Notes under the pieces: model-generated | Database searches by the model: none | What the model was told of the DNA's origin: nothing | The model's input: the letters and a program-made list of their open reading frames with translations, nothing else | Shown here: positions 1 through 11,210 of the stretch, piece after piece | Layout of the letters: every line of letters starts with the position of its first letter | How positions within the stretch are numbered: the first letter of the stretch is position 1 | Source of the DNA: Plasmodium coatneyi | Lineage: Eukaryota > Apicomplexa > Aconoidasida > Haemosporida > Plasmodiidae | Length of the DNA stretch: 64,000 nt | Assembly (NCBI RefSeq): GCF_001680005.1 | Contig: NC_033564.1 | Span: 1,612,001 to 1,676,000, forward strand | Reading direction: 5' to 3' | Translations under genes and position numbers: made by a program

Positions 1-2126
1 GTGTATGTAAACATATATCCACGCGCGAAGCTTTTTACAAAAAAAAACAGTTGGACAGAAACAAAGCGCGCTAAAATCTGCGGAGACCTTTTTTTTTAAA
101 AAAAGAAAAAACAAGGTAAGTACAACATGGATGGTATGTTACAAAAAAAAAAAAAAACAGCACAGCACACTGCAGTGTGAAAAACTTTTCCTGTCAAACA
201 AATTTACACACCTTTAGCCCTCAAAATCTATACCTCGAAAGAAAAGTAGCAAACTCATATTAGCATCACAAAGGGGTACAAATTAAACGTTTTTCTAAAA
301 AAAGGTCCAGGAAATTGAATTATGTTGCATATTCCTACTGACATGTAAAAGCGTTATATAATTATAAGGGCAGTTATTTTCTCTTCAAAAACTCCTCACA
401 TGCACCATTTTTTTAAAAGGACGCAACTAATTCGCACACACGATGGATCATTTTTACAAAAATTGTATGAACAGGCAAGGTAAATTTGGCATTTAAAAAA
501 AAAAAAAAAAAAAATCGCTGTGCACACATAGGTAGCTTTTAGAACGTGGCTATTTTTTTTTTTTTTTTTTTTTTTCTTCACCCACACTGCTAATGGCACA
601 TTTTGAAATGTAGAAATATGGGCTTATACTGTGGAAGATGCATAACTGAACAAATCTACACATTTTTAATATACATTATTATTCCTCTTAAGTGCGAAAA
701 AGCTGCATATGCTGGTGTGGCTTTTTTTTTTTTTTTTGAACTTATGGTCTTATTTTACATTGGCTGGTGGCTACTTTTAAGCACATGCATCGTTCAGGTG
801 TTTTTTCCAAAATCTGCGTACTCGTGCAAAAAGGTGTGTACATGTAAAAAGGGAATGGATGATATCATTTTTGTGTCCCAATTTCTACTGAAATGGCCAA
901 GGGGGGAACCCCAATTTATGCTTTAATTTCCATAAATTGTTCTCTTTTTTTTGCAAATGAGAGGTATGCACGGATAGTGGTTAAGTAGCCTTTCCAAATA
1001 TTTTGAAAACGCTGGAAAATGCACTTCCTACGCAGCGCTCTCAATTTTAAGGGATACTTTTTTTGAAAAAAGTAGAGCGGTTAAAACGTCTGCGCACAAA
1101 GCAACTTCGTATCGCTAGGAAGTGCACCCGTTTCGATTCCTACAAAGTTTGCTTCTTCACCATATTGCGGCATCTCCGCGTAGCTATTTTTGCATGCTCA
1201 AAAGTGGCGTTAAAATTGTGTAGAAGGGCGAGCTCATCACAGATAAGTGCGGCGCGCAAGGCACTTCACGCGGAATGTACCTTTAGCGATCACTTAAACT
1301 GCCGACCTGGGGCATTTACTTTGAGCGCTCCAAACGGTTAAGAATAAAAAAAAAAAATTAAATTAAATTAAAGTGAAACGCTACAAAGGATTGTCATAGG
1401 AGTACACCCGTTCCATATTTTCCAAAAATTTTATGAAGAGGTCCTTAAAAAAGATATCGCTAGACGCGCTTCGCACCAAATGTGTACACAAATGTAGTGT
1501 GCATGTGAGGCGCTCAACAGGAGCTAGGAGAACAATTTGCACCCTTCCAACGTTCTCTTATAAAATGTCATTTTTTTTTCTCTTTCTCTTTTTCCACCCT
1601 TTGGTGGATCCTCCTGTGTCGAACTCTTCGTGGGGTCATTTCCCTAAAATATTTTCTCATCGTTCCTTTGCTATCCGTAGAAAGACAAATTGTTTTCAGC
1701 TCAACATCGGTGTGTAATGTACATGGTCATTTTCCCGTTATTTCAAATTTCCCGTTGCGACATTTAATGCAAGCATTTTTTTGTGAGGCGCGAGGCAGGA
1801 AAATATATGCGAAGGAGTTCGTCAAAAAAAAAAAATAAAATAAGTTCATATTATGCCGTACGTGTAGGTGTAGAGGATCACATGTTAGGAAAATTACCGA
1901 TCCATGTCATGGAAACGTTTGTGATTCGCATGCGTACGCGAATTCTATTTTAATGTTCCATATTATGTGTAATTCATTTCGGTACATGTTCCTACTTTAT
2001 TTTTTCCATTGAGAAATGCTTCTCCAATTTTTCCCCTTTTTTTTTGTTAACCTTTCTGCTTTAATTTTGTTAAATAAAATGTTCACATTTTTACACTCTG
2101 ATTTGGTGAGAAATCATCGAATGTAG
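1..2126. other. Intergenic sequence, no supported gene
   Basis: AT-rich sequence full of A and T homopolymers, for example around 498-515 and 553-576. Short open frames here are interrupted by poly-T or start on non-ATG codons and show no recognisable domain. A GC-richer island at about 1060-1341 stands out from its surroundings and could be a non-coding RNA or small exons, but I see no tRNA cloverleaf or snRNA signature in it. The ATG-led frame at 1433-1717 starts with a plausible basic peptide and then runs into a poly-T/Phe stretch, so it is not called. Confidence 0.5.
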
Positions 2127-2569
2127 GGAAGCCACTTTGGCACACATTTCCACCAAACGAGTCATATGTGATGATAGGGTATATACCCTAGTAGAATCCT
2201 CTGTGGAGAGAGTCCTAAGGGAACTAAGGAGGATTGCGGTTCTTCCGTCACAAGCCAATCAGTTCGCTGATTTGTGTGGCGTTACCCATGTCAGGTGCCC
2301 CCTCTCCTTCATATTTACGTGCATGCACTTAATGTTTACATAGGCGGGAACACAGCAGCATATCTACACACACATGTGTGTACGTATCCGCACGTACCGA
2401 TTACCCAAACTGCCTACCCCTACCGCCGAACAGCCGATGCTCCCTCTCCACGCAGAGCACATGCCTGCTGTGTCAGAAGCGCACATTCACCCCTTGGGTT
2501 TTACTTAAAAAAAAAGTCCACTTTCTTAACCCACGCAGAGATGTCCTCTTTATATTATTAAATGTGTAA
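2127..2569 (+). CDS. Candidate terminal exons of a small spliced gene, function unknown
   Basis: Two short open segments join in a consistent phase. The first (2127-2294) follows an AATGTAG acceptor and encodes a hydrophilic, helix-like peptide containing LVESSVERVLRELRRI. It ends before a GTGCCC donor with two bases of a codon left over. The second (2434-2569) follows a pyrimidine-rich CCGAACAG acceptor, begins with the one base needed, contains a CLLC motif and ends at TAA. The 139-base gap is a normal Plasmodium intron size. No 5' exon or start codon could be fixed and the donor is weak. I do not recognise the product. Chance open frames remain possible. Confidence 0.28.
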
Positions 2570-3706
2570 TAATAAAAAGGGACACGAAGGAACTGCGCAA
2601 AATGGGTTCTGTGTTAAATTTACGTGTGTACAGAAATGCATTAATTTAATTCTTTTTATTTTTTTTTTTTAAATAAGTTATGATTTATCCTTCCCCTTAT
2701 TGTAGTATACAAAAAAAAAAAAGGAAAAAAGGGGGGGAACGAAATTCACATACGTGAGTATACAATCCATGTAGAAGTCTTTGCAGATGCGCTATCTCGT
2801 AACGCAGACGTTGGATGAGTTTTCCTTTCGTTTCCAAGTACACACATTAAACGCTTTGCTCTGCATTTTTTTTGTTACGTTTTTTTGCTTAGAATTGTTC
2901 ACCCAGCGGAATTTCTCATTCTTTATGCCGCTTTTTCGATAGCCAATTTTTTTCTCCCTTTTTTTATTGTATCTTTTTTTCCGCGAACCTGTCAGGAGAT
3001 ATACATGTTCGCTGTTTACACCTGCGGGGGTCCCCTTTTTTTGGGAAGTTAAAGATAGCCTGCCACATTTCTTTTATTTCACTTTTCCAATTTTTTACTC
3101 ATATGTTGCATCTCCGTTTGGGTGTACCGAAACAGATGGGAGTGCTTTCCCCACGAGGTTCCCCTACGAATACAGCAAATATACCTGGTGGTTGTTGTTT
3201 GTGCATGCAATTTTGTAACCTTAAAAAAAAGGAACACAGACAATACGTGCATGCATACATGCGTACATACGTGCATAAGTATATAATAATAAAACTGTTC
3301 CAACGGGGTGGAGCTAATTTTGTGCAGGCAAGAGTACCTACGTTGATGTAGAGGGAAAGTGCATACACGTAAAAAGCAACCGTCCTTTTGGGGTCGTTAA
3401 AAAAATAATATGTAAATATATATATATGTACATGTATGTATTTTTTTTCCCCCTCCCTCTTGAGAGAAAAGGGACGAACAGGACGAGTCACACGTAAAAG
3501 GGAACCTTACCCTTTACATGCGTGTGCATGTGTGCCTGGGGGAGTTCGTACTGGGTGCACGTATCCAGCCGCACGTGTCCAGCTGCACGTTTTGCGCATT
3601 TTGTGACTGACCAAGGAGGAAAAAGCGGGGTGAAGAAGACCAGTGCTCACCTTGGTTACTCCGTTCCCATTTTCTCTACTCCTCGCAAGTGAGCCTTGTT
3701 GAAAAA
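2570..3706. promoter_or_regulatory. 5' flank of the kelch gene
   Basis: About 1.1 kb with no convincing gene. It holds poly-A/T runs, an alternating purine/pyrimidine stretch near 3240-3280 and two copies of the palindromic octamer TGCATGCA at 3202-3209 and 3248-3255. A further copy lies at 2320-2327. TGCATGCA-type sites are known targets of some Plasmodium ApiAP2 transcription factors. That these copies are functional is an inference from the motif alone. Confidence 0.35.
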
Positions 3707-6700
3707 ATGTCCTCAAATGGCATCAGCAACGGGTGCATTAAAAACGGCCAATCAAATTGCAGCGTGAATGTCCTCCATAGTAAATGTTCGCCCTCAAGTG
3801 GTAAGCATGACGAAGGAGGCAACTGCAACTTTGAGGATGGACGAAGAACACATGGAGTAGACAACTTACGCAATAACATCACACCGGGTGGGTCCCTGAA
3901 CGGGGAAATAATTGCACAGAAGGGTGAATACAACTCGAGCAACCATAAGAATGAGCTTGTTCATTCTCAAAAATTACAGGAAAATAATTTTATTAATATG
4001 AAGCAGGAAAATGCAAAGCAAAACGGAAAGTTAAATTGGGGATACCCGTTCAAATGGAACAAAAAACAGAATGATCCATGTGCAGAAAAATCAGGGGGCG
4101 TCTTTTCCAAAATGGCAAATGAATACAATTCAAATGAAAGTAAAATGAAAAACGGTAATGGCAATGTTTCACCAGGTAACACAGATCGGTTTAATTCCAC
4201 TGATGAGGAAATTTGCCTGAACGGGTCAGGCGAAATGGACAAAAAAAAAAAAAAAAAATTGAGCATATCTAATCTTTTAAACAGTAATGCCCAAAATTGG
4301 AGCGACGTAGTGAATGGCATAGAATGTAGAAGTTTGCTGCCAAATGGCGTGGAGGGCAGCCACCCAGATGAAGCAAAAAAATCGCAAGGCGTGGAAAAGA
4401 TTTTCTCATTCATCGATAACAAACATAGCGGAAAAATAACGCCCACTGGAAGTGGCGAAATTGATGTGTCCATCGGAAGATCTCACAAGAAGGAACTTCC
4501 ACAAGGGGGAAGGCAAGCGAACAGACAGGAAACAGCTATTCCGTTTTTCACATCCTCCATTCGAAAGACTGAGTGGAAAAGCGACAAGTACACAGACCAT
4601 CTAAATGGCCACTCCTCCCTTGTCAGTCACACACAAAATGACGGACAGCACCCATTTTACATGGGAAATGGCAAAAATTGCGCCTTGAAAAAAAGGCATG
4701 AAAATATATTGCTGAGCGACAGGGAGGAGGTGATATATGTGAACAATCCAAATGGTGGTGACTTATGGGGGGAAAGGAAAAGAGGTGAGGAGTTCCAGGA
4801 CGAGGCGGGGAAAATAGCAGGAAGTTGCGAACGAAGCAGCACAGGCGATGACGAAGACGAGGTGGTCATCAATACACCCAACGTGGACAGTGGAAAAATT
4901 AATTTCTTTCGTCCAAATGGCTGGAACGGTCTGATGAGTAAACGCGCAAGGGGGAAAAACAGCTCACCCACAAACTGCCCAGATGCTTATACAAACGGAA
5001 ATCTGACACATAGCGAAAGAGGCTACTCACTCAGCAACCATAAGACACACCAAAGTTTTACGAACCACGTAAAAACACACGTTCACGATAAGGCCACTAT
5101 TTACGACATGAAGGAAGAACAAACATTTGGTGATTCGAATGGCAGAAAAGAAAGTAACCTCACCGGGAAGGAAAGTCTCCCCATTTATGTGAACCCATTT
5201 AACGCACCAAAGCATGTTACCAAAGATGCACCTGAATTGGGAAGAAACCACGTAGAACAAAATGGTTTCCTCCCACGAAACAACGATGTTGAAAAGACGA
5301 CGAAGAAGGATATGACAAGAAAGGACAACACGGCTGAATGTTTATCGAGTGTGCATACCAAATGGGGCACCTCTGAGGGAACCTTTATAGCCAATGAGGA
5401 AGACGTAATTGTGAAATTAGAAGAAAGCAAAAAAGACGGGATGAAAAAAGATCCACATGACTGCATTACGAACCTTTCGTACACCCAAAGTGGAAGTCGA
5501 AAAAATGGGTGCATATTAAACCATTCCTTTGCAAAGGAAAAGTTCGATTGTATTAGCCTCTTGAATGGAACCAAACGAGATGATTCTGTACCCGCTATAG
5601 AAGGAATGGATATGTTGGACGATGAGAGCCAGACACATATTTTGGGAGGCATAAATTGGTTGCGATGCCCGCATGAGGGGAAGGAAGACCCTCTTCGTGC
5701 TTCCAAAAACGGTAGCAGATTTAACCATATGAATGGAACTTCCCATGGGGGGGATGACAACTCCATGTTTCACTCCACATCCGAAGGAGCATCTGAAACA
5801 AACGGGAAGTCAACTCTAAAAAGTTTCCCTCCCCCCTCTTATCAAAGGGGTCCCCCTCTACACGCAAAGAAAGAGCAATATCAAAATGGTGAAGTCAGCA
5901 AGGAGAAAACACCCGCGGAAGATAAGGCCATTTTTAATTACCACGCCGAGTGGATGAACCGTTTAGAGAAAGGCAAGGAAAAATTGAGCAACGGGGAATT
6001 GTACAACATGGGAAGCCTTTACAAAGAGGACGCACTGACGAATAGGAATGGCTACCTAGAGCACAGCCAGCACAGTAATTACCCACTTTTTCACCCCCCC
6101 GAAAAAATGTACCCATCAGCAGTTACACCTAACGTGGGCAGAGAGGGGAAGTTGCCCCACTTGGGGAAGGAAGAAAACTCGCACACACACACTGACAGGA
6201 GATGGCCTAAGGAAGTCATGAAAAACGGGGACATTACAGGAAAAAAGAAAAAACAAATTTTTGGATACACCCAAATGGTGAATCCTTTGCAGATGGAGCA
6301 GACGAACAAGCAGAGCTATGCCCATCATGGTGTGAGTTCAATAACTGACCCTTTAAGTTGCAGTCGAGTGGCCCCCAAATGGCAATGTAGAAAGACAATA
6401 AGAACAAACAGCATGTGTAATCAAATGGGTGCAGAAGAAATGACCGACAAAGAAAATAAGAAACCTCCCCAGAACAACTCTCCTTTTCTTCCGAATGGAA
6501 ATGGGCCACATTTGCAGAGCACTGTTGATGCAAAGGAAGAGTACACTTATGGAAACATTTCAAAATGGGAAGAGGCCAACCTAAACCAAATAGACAACCT
6601 ATCCAAGTGGATTTCCGAGACGAATAACCTCAAAGGAGGGCTCAATTTTGGAAACGTCTACTCCATGCACGGGAGTGAGCAAAACTTGAAAATGGGCGAA

Positions 6701-9700
6701 GAAATTTTAAATGGAAAAATGGATAACCAGCTAGCCAATGGGGTACACCCAAATGGTCATACGAACAACTTCGTTCTGGGAAGCTATTCTTACAGGATCC
6801 CCCACAGGAGTGAATTTTCCGATCATACTCCTTTCAGCGGAGTTTTACTTGGGGTGACCCCTTCGATTTGCAGGAGAGGCACTGACCAGGTGAGGACTGG
6901 CAGCCTCTTCACCGTGGGAGATGACTATTTGAGCAGCGGTCCCAATGGAAGCGGCTCCGACGACGTGAGGAAAATGTGCTGGTCATCCTACAACCAAGAT
7001 GGACGAAATAGTCACACGGTGAATAGCAACGAAAGTCCTAATCTACTGGGAGGAAATAATCCTCCGAACGGCGCACCCTCCATAGGGAGTAACGATCAGG
7101 GAAGAGACATCCATAGTGGTGAAAATGTAAACTACCTGTACAGTTCAGGCGAAAAAGGAGATAGTATCCCCAAATCGGAAATTAAGGGTGGACTCAGTTT
7201 GTACGATGATCTGGCTGACGTGCGTGAAAATGTAAGCAAAGACACGGGTGTCAATCTTGATGGTGATACCGTCATACATGGATATGCAGACAGACACAAG
7301 TATGATTACTTACATGGGGAGAAAGACCTCCTCGGAGGAATGTTAGAACGGCAGGACGATGCCACCTTCGACCCGAACAACGACTACAGGTGGAAGTTGT
7401 GCCATGTAAGATACCCAGAACACATCAATTTCAAGAAGGCCTTTTTCTTTACCTTCCAAAATGAGATATACATTTATGGGGCACGCAAAAATAACTTCAT
7501 CATTCCGGATCTGCTATTTCGGATGAGGGATGATGAAGTCGAATCTGTGCAAACTAGGGGGACCGCTCCCAAGCTGTATGTTAAGGTTTACTTTGCCGTG
7601 GAGGAGGGGGACATTCGCAGCAGGATTGGTGAACCGCGCAAGAGCTTCTACATCTGGGGGGCCAACGAAAAGAGGGAACTGGACCTCTATACTCTGTACA
7701 GACTAGACTTGTGCCGCCTGGAGTGGCAAGAGATAAGAATCACCTACAACAGAAATCTGAACCTGTGCAGGGAAGACTTTTCCCTCATCCTGGTTAAGGA
7801 CTGCTTATACATGTATGGAGGGGTTGTGTATAACGATGGGGAGTGGACCTGCTGTGACGAATTATGGGTGTGTGACACGGGCAAGAGGAAGTGGGAAATG
7901 ATAACTGTGAAAGGAGGCATCCATCAGGAGGACACTACTCAGGAGAAGGGAAACTTATTTTTCAGCCTTCCCTCAACCAACATGGTTAAACATTTTACGA
8001 ATACGGATAAATCATCTTCAAAAGGTAGCCTACTTGAACAGCGGAAGAGGAATGAAAGTGACAAAAGTAGGAATGCACAGGGGGAAGTAAGTCCCAGCAA
8101 GTCCACTGCCAAACCTTATGAGGAAAAACAACCCAGCAGAAGAGCAGGCCACCTTTGCGTTGTTCACAAAAACAGAATGTACATCCACGGTGGAACTAAT
8201 TTGACTGAAGAAAAATCAGATTTCTACTTTTTCGATTTTTCAAAAAATAAATGGTTCGAGGTTGTGCCAAGTGGGGATATCGTCCCGTCAGGTAGGTATG
8301 GCCATTCCGGCGTTGTGATAAAAAGCAAACTGTACATCTATGGTGGGTTCACAAAGAAGCTCAATGGCAATTCCATCAACAATGATATATTCGAGTATGA
8401 CTTTGTGAAGAACACATGGAGGCAGATCTTCACCATTGGAGATTTAATTTATCTGAAAAGTTGTCTTAATGGAAAGGAGGAACAGGATTACCTCAAATTT
8501 GTGAGGTTGCTTGTGATGAGAAGGTACTACAAGAGTGCTACCATAAGTGGTTTTTCAGAAGTGGGTGGAACTGATAAAGCGCTCAGTGCTGTCCCTCCTG
8601 GGGACTGGATCGAAAAGGGGAGAGAAGAAAGGCTACCAAATGGGAAGACAAAAAATGCTGCTAAGTCTGCACTTCTTCAGGAAGACCCACATACAAAGCT
8701 ACATGCAAATTTCCTACACATCGAAGGAACCACCCATACTACCGAAGCCATCATCCCGCAAAACATTTTCCGAAACAAGTGCCTCTACTTTAATGGATCT
8801 CTGTACCTCCTTGGGGGATGCGGGCTGGACAATCATTTCGAAAGAAGGGAAGAGAACAACTTTTTCCTCCACTATGATAGTGTCTTTAAAATGAAAATCG
8901 GCCAGTCGTATGCTCGCTGCATTGCACATTATTTGTCCCACCTGGATACATTTCTTTGGGATCTCATAGGGAAGGAAGAAATGGCGCTACAGGAGTGGGT
9001 GCAGCGGGAAGACAACGCAAAGGAGGACACTACTACTGCTTGTCTGCACACTACGCAAAACGACTTTGATCATTTGTGGACCCAACTGAATGGGGGAAAA
9101 GAGATTTTCATGACATCAGGAGACGCACGTCCGAAGGATGCACAGTTTGCTATTGAAAAAATTGACCATATGTTGAGAAAAATTTCTACGGGTTTTCCGT
9201 CGGGGGGAGACATGAGGGAGGACACATCAACAGAAGCAAAGGCGCTACCCTCAGCAGTGACCAACTGTTCGGATAAGTCAAGCGAAACAGTCACCTTGGG
9301 GGACTCCTTTTCGCTCTGCCAAGGGGAAAAAATGTTCCAACTGCTTACCTGGCTGATCAACCTATATCACAGTGATGTCTGCGCAGATGAAATGGTCACT
9401 GATAGTGTACGGGGGAAGTGTGGTTTGTCGAACCTTTTGCTGGAAAGGGGGCCTGCTGTGGGGCAGGAATCGGACGTGAGCACTTTTAACACGCGCGGCG
9501 AGGTAGAAAGCCGCCCAGGGGAGAAGAAACAGGAGGAACCGCGTCCCGGTGACGACCCGAAGGAGGACACACACAGGGTGAAACCCACCCCCACAGCAGA
9601 CGGTACTAAAGAAGAGGATCTGAACGGAGTGTGTTTGCGAGGAAGCAACTTGCCATCTGATCAATTTGAAAAAAGGGACAGCAGTAGATGTAGTGCACCC

Positions 9701-10783
9701 GTTCAGGAAGCATCGAAAGTTGATTCTCTGGAGGAGTGTCCCTGTGGAGAGCTCCCCATAGCCAGGCGCGATGAGCACTATAACAACCACCACAACAAGG
9801 ATGGTGAGAAGGAGGGAAGAAGAAAAGTTAAACCAAGTAATGATTACCTAGAGGTGCATAAAGAAGACGTAGGGTCTGTCCCCCCTGAGGGAAATCACAA
9901 TCCGAATGACCAACATGTGTGTGATAAGGACGATCTGCGTTTTGGAGGTGGCAAAAGGGATAACCATTTAGAGGAGCAGAAAGAACTTATCACTTTAGGG
10001 GAAGGAGAATTCTCCAAGCTCCTTGGTGGGAATACTTATCTCATCCCAGATTACCCCAACAGCAATCACATATATCTGAACATGGAAAAGTCCATCATCT
10101 ACAATTACCTACAACAATTTAACGACCTCACAGATGACAGCTATTCCATAAAAATGAAAATCAGGAGAAACGAAATTTACAAGTTAATTTACACGTACAC
10201 AAAAAGTGTCGAAATTCAGAACCGTGTGTGCTTTAAGATGCTAGAACGGTTGGAAGGTCAGGCTAGGCAGCTACTAGCTGAAAGGGAACATCTTACGGAT
10301 GGTGGAAATGATGAAAATAGTTTTGATGCAGCTAAGGGGGAACAATCTAAGAAGAATCACCACCCCCCCTTCAGCGAAGACAACTTTGAGTCCCTACAAA
10401 ACGAACACGGACATTTGAAAAAAAAAATGAAATACTTTTGCGACATGGCAAATATATATTCCATAAAAATTAACAAGCTAATTTTGTACAACAAAATTCT
10501 AGAGCAGAAATACGAATACGTGATGAACTGCTTGCTCAAGTTAAAGTCTGTTTTGTTTAGGGAGGTCGTTGCTGGGGATACGTCAAAACATTTGTCCGAC
10601 CATTTTGCGGAGCACCTCGGCGAACAGTACGCTAACCACTTGGGGAAATTCTTCGCGGAAGATACCTTTTTTGTACATGAGCAGAATGCCAATTTGTCCA
10701 CCTGCGATTATGGGGAACGCGCATTTTTTTCTCCTTTTGAGCGCCGGAGAAACTGGACTCCAAATAGTGACCCAACAAAATAG
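3707..10783 (+). CDS. Giant kelch-repeat protein
   Basis: Single exon of 2,358 aa. The frame is open from 3689, but 3707 is its first ATG. Three zones are visible. Residues 1 to about 1230 are low-complexity and hydrophilic, with more than 30 scattered Asn-Gly dipeptides (PNG, LNG, KNG) and a poly-Lys run near residue 180. A kelch beta-propeller region covers about 1240-1735, with blades marked by YIYGA, YIWGA, YMYGG, YIHGG, YIYGG and YLLGG, each followed by the usual aromatic and Trp positions such as NKWFEV and NTWRQIF. After another charged spacer, residues about 2120-2290 look like a helical, coiled-coil-type region. Kelch propellers usually bind proteins. There is no BTB or catalytic domain, so the partner and role are unknown. 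It is not the artemisinin-resistance K13 gene, which has a coiled coil plus BTB in front of its propeller. Confidence 0.93.
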   Translation: MSSNGISNGCIKNGQSNCSVNVLHSKCSPSSGKHDEGGNCNFEDGRRTHGVDNLRNNITPGGSLNGEIIAQKGEYNSSNHKNELVHSQKLQENNFINMKQENAKQNGKLNWGYPFKWNKKQNDPCAEKSGGVFSKMANEYNSNESKMKNGNGNVSPGNTDRFNSTDEEICLNGSGEMDKKKKKKLSISNLLNSNAQNWSDVVNGIECRSLLPNGVEGSHPDEAKKSQGVEKIFSFIDNKHSGKITPTGSGEIDVSIGRSHKKELPQGGRQANRQETAIPFFTSSIRKTEWKSDKYTDHLNGHSSLVSHTQNDGQHPFYMGNGKNCALKKRHENILLSDREEVIYVNNPNGGDLWGERKRGEEFQDEAGKIAGSCERSSTGDDEDEVVINTPNVDSGKINFFRPNGWNGLMSKRARGKNSSPTNCPDAYTNGNLTHSERGYSLSNHKTHQSFTNHVKTHVHDKATIYDMKEEQTFGDSNGRKESNLTGKESLPIYVNPFNAPKHVTKDAPELGRNHVEQNGFLPRNNDVEKTTKKDMTRKDNTAECLSSVHTKWGTSEGTFIANEEDVIVKLEESKKDGMKKDPHDCITNLSYTQSGSRKNGCILNHSFAKEKFDCISLLNGTKRDDSVPAIEGMDMLDDESQTHILGGINWLRCPHEGKEDPLRASKNGSRFNHMNGTSHGGDDNSMFHSTSEGASETNGKSTLKSFPPPSYQRGPPLHAKKEQYQNGEVSKEKTPAEDKAIFNYHAEWMNRLEKGKEKLSNGELYNMGSLYKEDALTNRNGYLEHSQHSNYPLFHPPEKMYPSAVTPNVGREGKLPHLGKEENSHTHTDRRWPKEVMKNGDITGKKKKQIFGYTQMVNPLQMEQTNKQSYAHHGVSSITDPLSCSRVAPKWQCRKTIRTNSMCNQMGAEEMTDKENKKPPQNNSPFLPNGNGPHLQSTVDAKEEYTYGNISKWEEANLNQIDNLSKWISETNNLKGGLNFGNVYSMHGSEQNLKMGEEILNGKMDNQLANGVHPNGHTNNFVLGSYSYRIPHRSEFSDHTPFSGVLLGVTPSICRRGTDQVRTGSLFTVGDDYLSSGPNGSGSDDVRKMCWSSYNQDGRNSHTVNSNESPNLLGGNNPPNGAPSIGSNDQGRDIHSGENVNYLYSSGEKGDSIPKSEIKGGLSLYDDLADVRENVSKDTGVNLDGDTVIHGYADRHKYDYLHGEKDLLGGMLERQDDATFDPNNDYRWKLCHVRYPEHINFKKAFFFTFQNEIYIYGARKNNFIIPDLLFRMRDDEVESVQTRGTAPKLYVKVYFAVEEGDIRSRIGEPRKSFYIWGANEKRELDLYTLYRLDLCRLEWQEIRITYNRNLNLCREDFSLILVKDCLYMYGGVVYNDGEWTCCDELWVCDTGKRKWEMITVKGGIHQEDTTQEKGNLFFSLPSTNMVKHFTNTDKSSSKGSLLEQRKRNESDKSRNAQGEVSPSKSTAKPYEEKQPSRRAGHLCVVHKNRMYIHGGTNLTEEKSDFYFFDFSKNKWFEVVPSGDIVPSGRYGHSGVVIKSKLYIYGGFTKKLNGNSINNDIFEYDFVKNTWRQIFTIGDLIYLKSCLNGKEEQDYLKFVRLLVMRRYYKSATISGFSEVGGTDKALSAVPPGDWIEKGREERLPNGKTKNAAKSALLQEDPHTKLHANFLHIEGTTHTTEAIIPQNIFRNKCLYFNGSLYLLGGCGLDNHFERREENNFFLHYDSVFKMKIGQSYARCIAHYLSHLDTFLWDLIGKEEMALQEWVQREDNAKEDTTTACLHTTQNDFDHLWTQLNGGKEIFMTSGDARPKDAQFAIEKIDHMLRKISTGFPSGGDMREDTSTEAKALPSAVTNCSDKSSETVTLGDSFSLCQGEKMFQLLTWLINLYHSDVCADEMVTDSVRGKCGLSNLLLERGPAVGQESDVSTFNTRGEVESRPGEKKQEEPRPGDDPKEDTHRVKPTPTADGTKEEDLNGVCLRGSNLPSDQFEKRDSSRCSAPVQEASKVDSLEECPCGELPIARRDEHYNNHHNKDGEKEGRRKVKPSNDYLEVHKEDVGSVPPEGNHNPNDQHVCDKDDLRFGGGKRDNHLEEQKELITLGEGEFSKLLGGNTYLIPDYPNSNHIYLNMEKSIIYNYLQQFNDLTDDSYSIKMKIRRNEIYKLIYTYTKSVEIQNRVCFKMLERLEGQARQLLAEREHLTDGGNDENSFDAAKGEQSKKNHHPPFSEDNFESLQNEHGHLKKKMKYFCDMANIYSIKINKLILYNKILEQKYEYVMNCLLKLKSVLFREVVAGDTSKHLSDHFAEHLGEQYANHLGKFFAEDTFFVHEQNANLSTCDYGERAFFSPFERRRNWTPNSDPTK

Positions 10784-11110
10784 CTCATTTAGAAAAAGGA
10801 AGTATGCACCCTTAAAATAGAACTAAAAACAGAAACATTTAAAAAGGGTTTAGTTAATTAAAAATTACAAAAAAAAGAAAAAAAAAAAAAAAAAGAGAAA
10901 GAAATCATTATGTTAAAATAAAAAAATTTATGAAGGTAAAGAAACCTATAACAAAAAAAAATTTAATGAATATATTGGATGTTCAATAAGGAAGTTGCTA
11001 ACAAATAAGAATGAAATAAAAGAATTTTTCCATTTATATTGATTACACATGAACATGCAATCAATTTAATACAAAACAAAACAAAAAAAAAAAAAAAAAA
11101 AAAAATTTTT
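10784..11110. other. Convergent 3' flanks at the kelch/SICAvar junction
   Basis: Very A-rich sequence with runs at about 10870-10895 and 11082-11105 and no open frame. It holds the 3' ends of the plus-strand kelch gene and the minus-strand SICAvar gene. The base composition changes near 10850 from the gene-like kelch sequence to SICAvar-type sequence, so this is the left edge of the SICAvar island. Confidence 0.5.
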
Positions 11111-11210
11111 ACTACACCCTAAACGCGGAATCTAAACTTGGAACCTGTTCCTTAGCAACATTAACCATGAACACGGAATCTGAACGTGGAAGATCTTCCT
11201 TAGGAACAAA

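Noticed and set aside
1121..1150. Possible tRNA T-arm (CCCGTTTCGATTCCTAC)
   Set aside because: The flanking bases do not pair and no acceptor, D or anticodon arms can be found around it.
3967..4473. Long antisense frames under the kelch, OSBP, ubiquilin and CRT-like genes
   Set aside because: They mirror the coding strand's codon bias, have Phe/Ser-rich composition and lack domains or independent start context.
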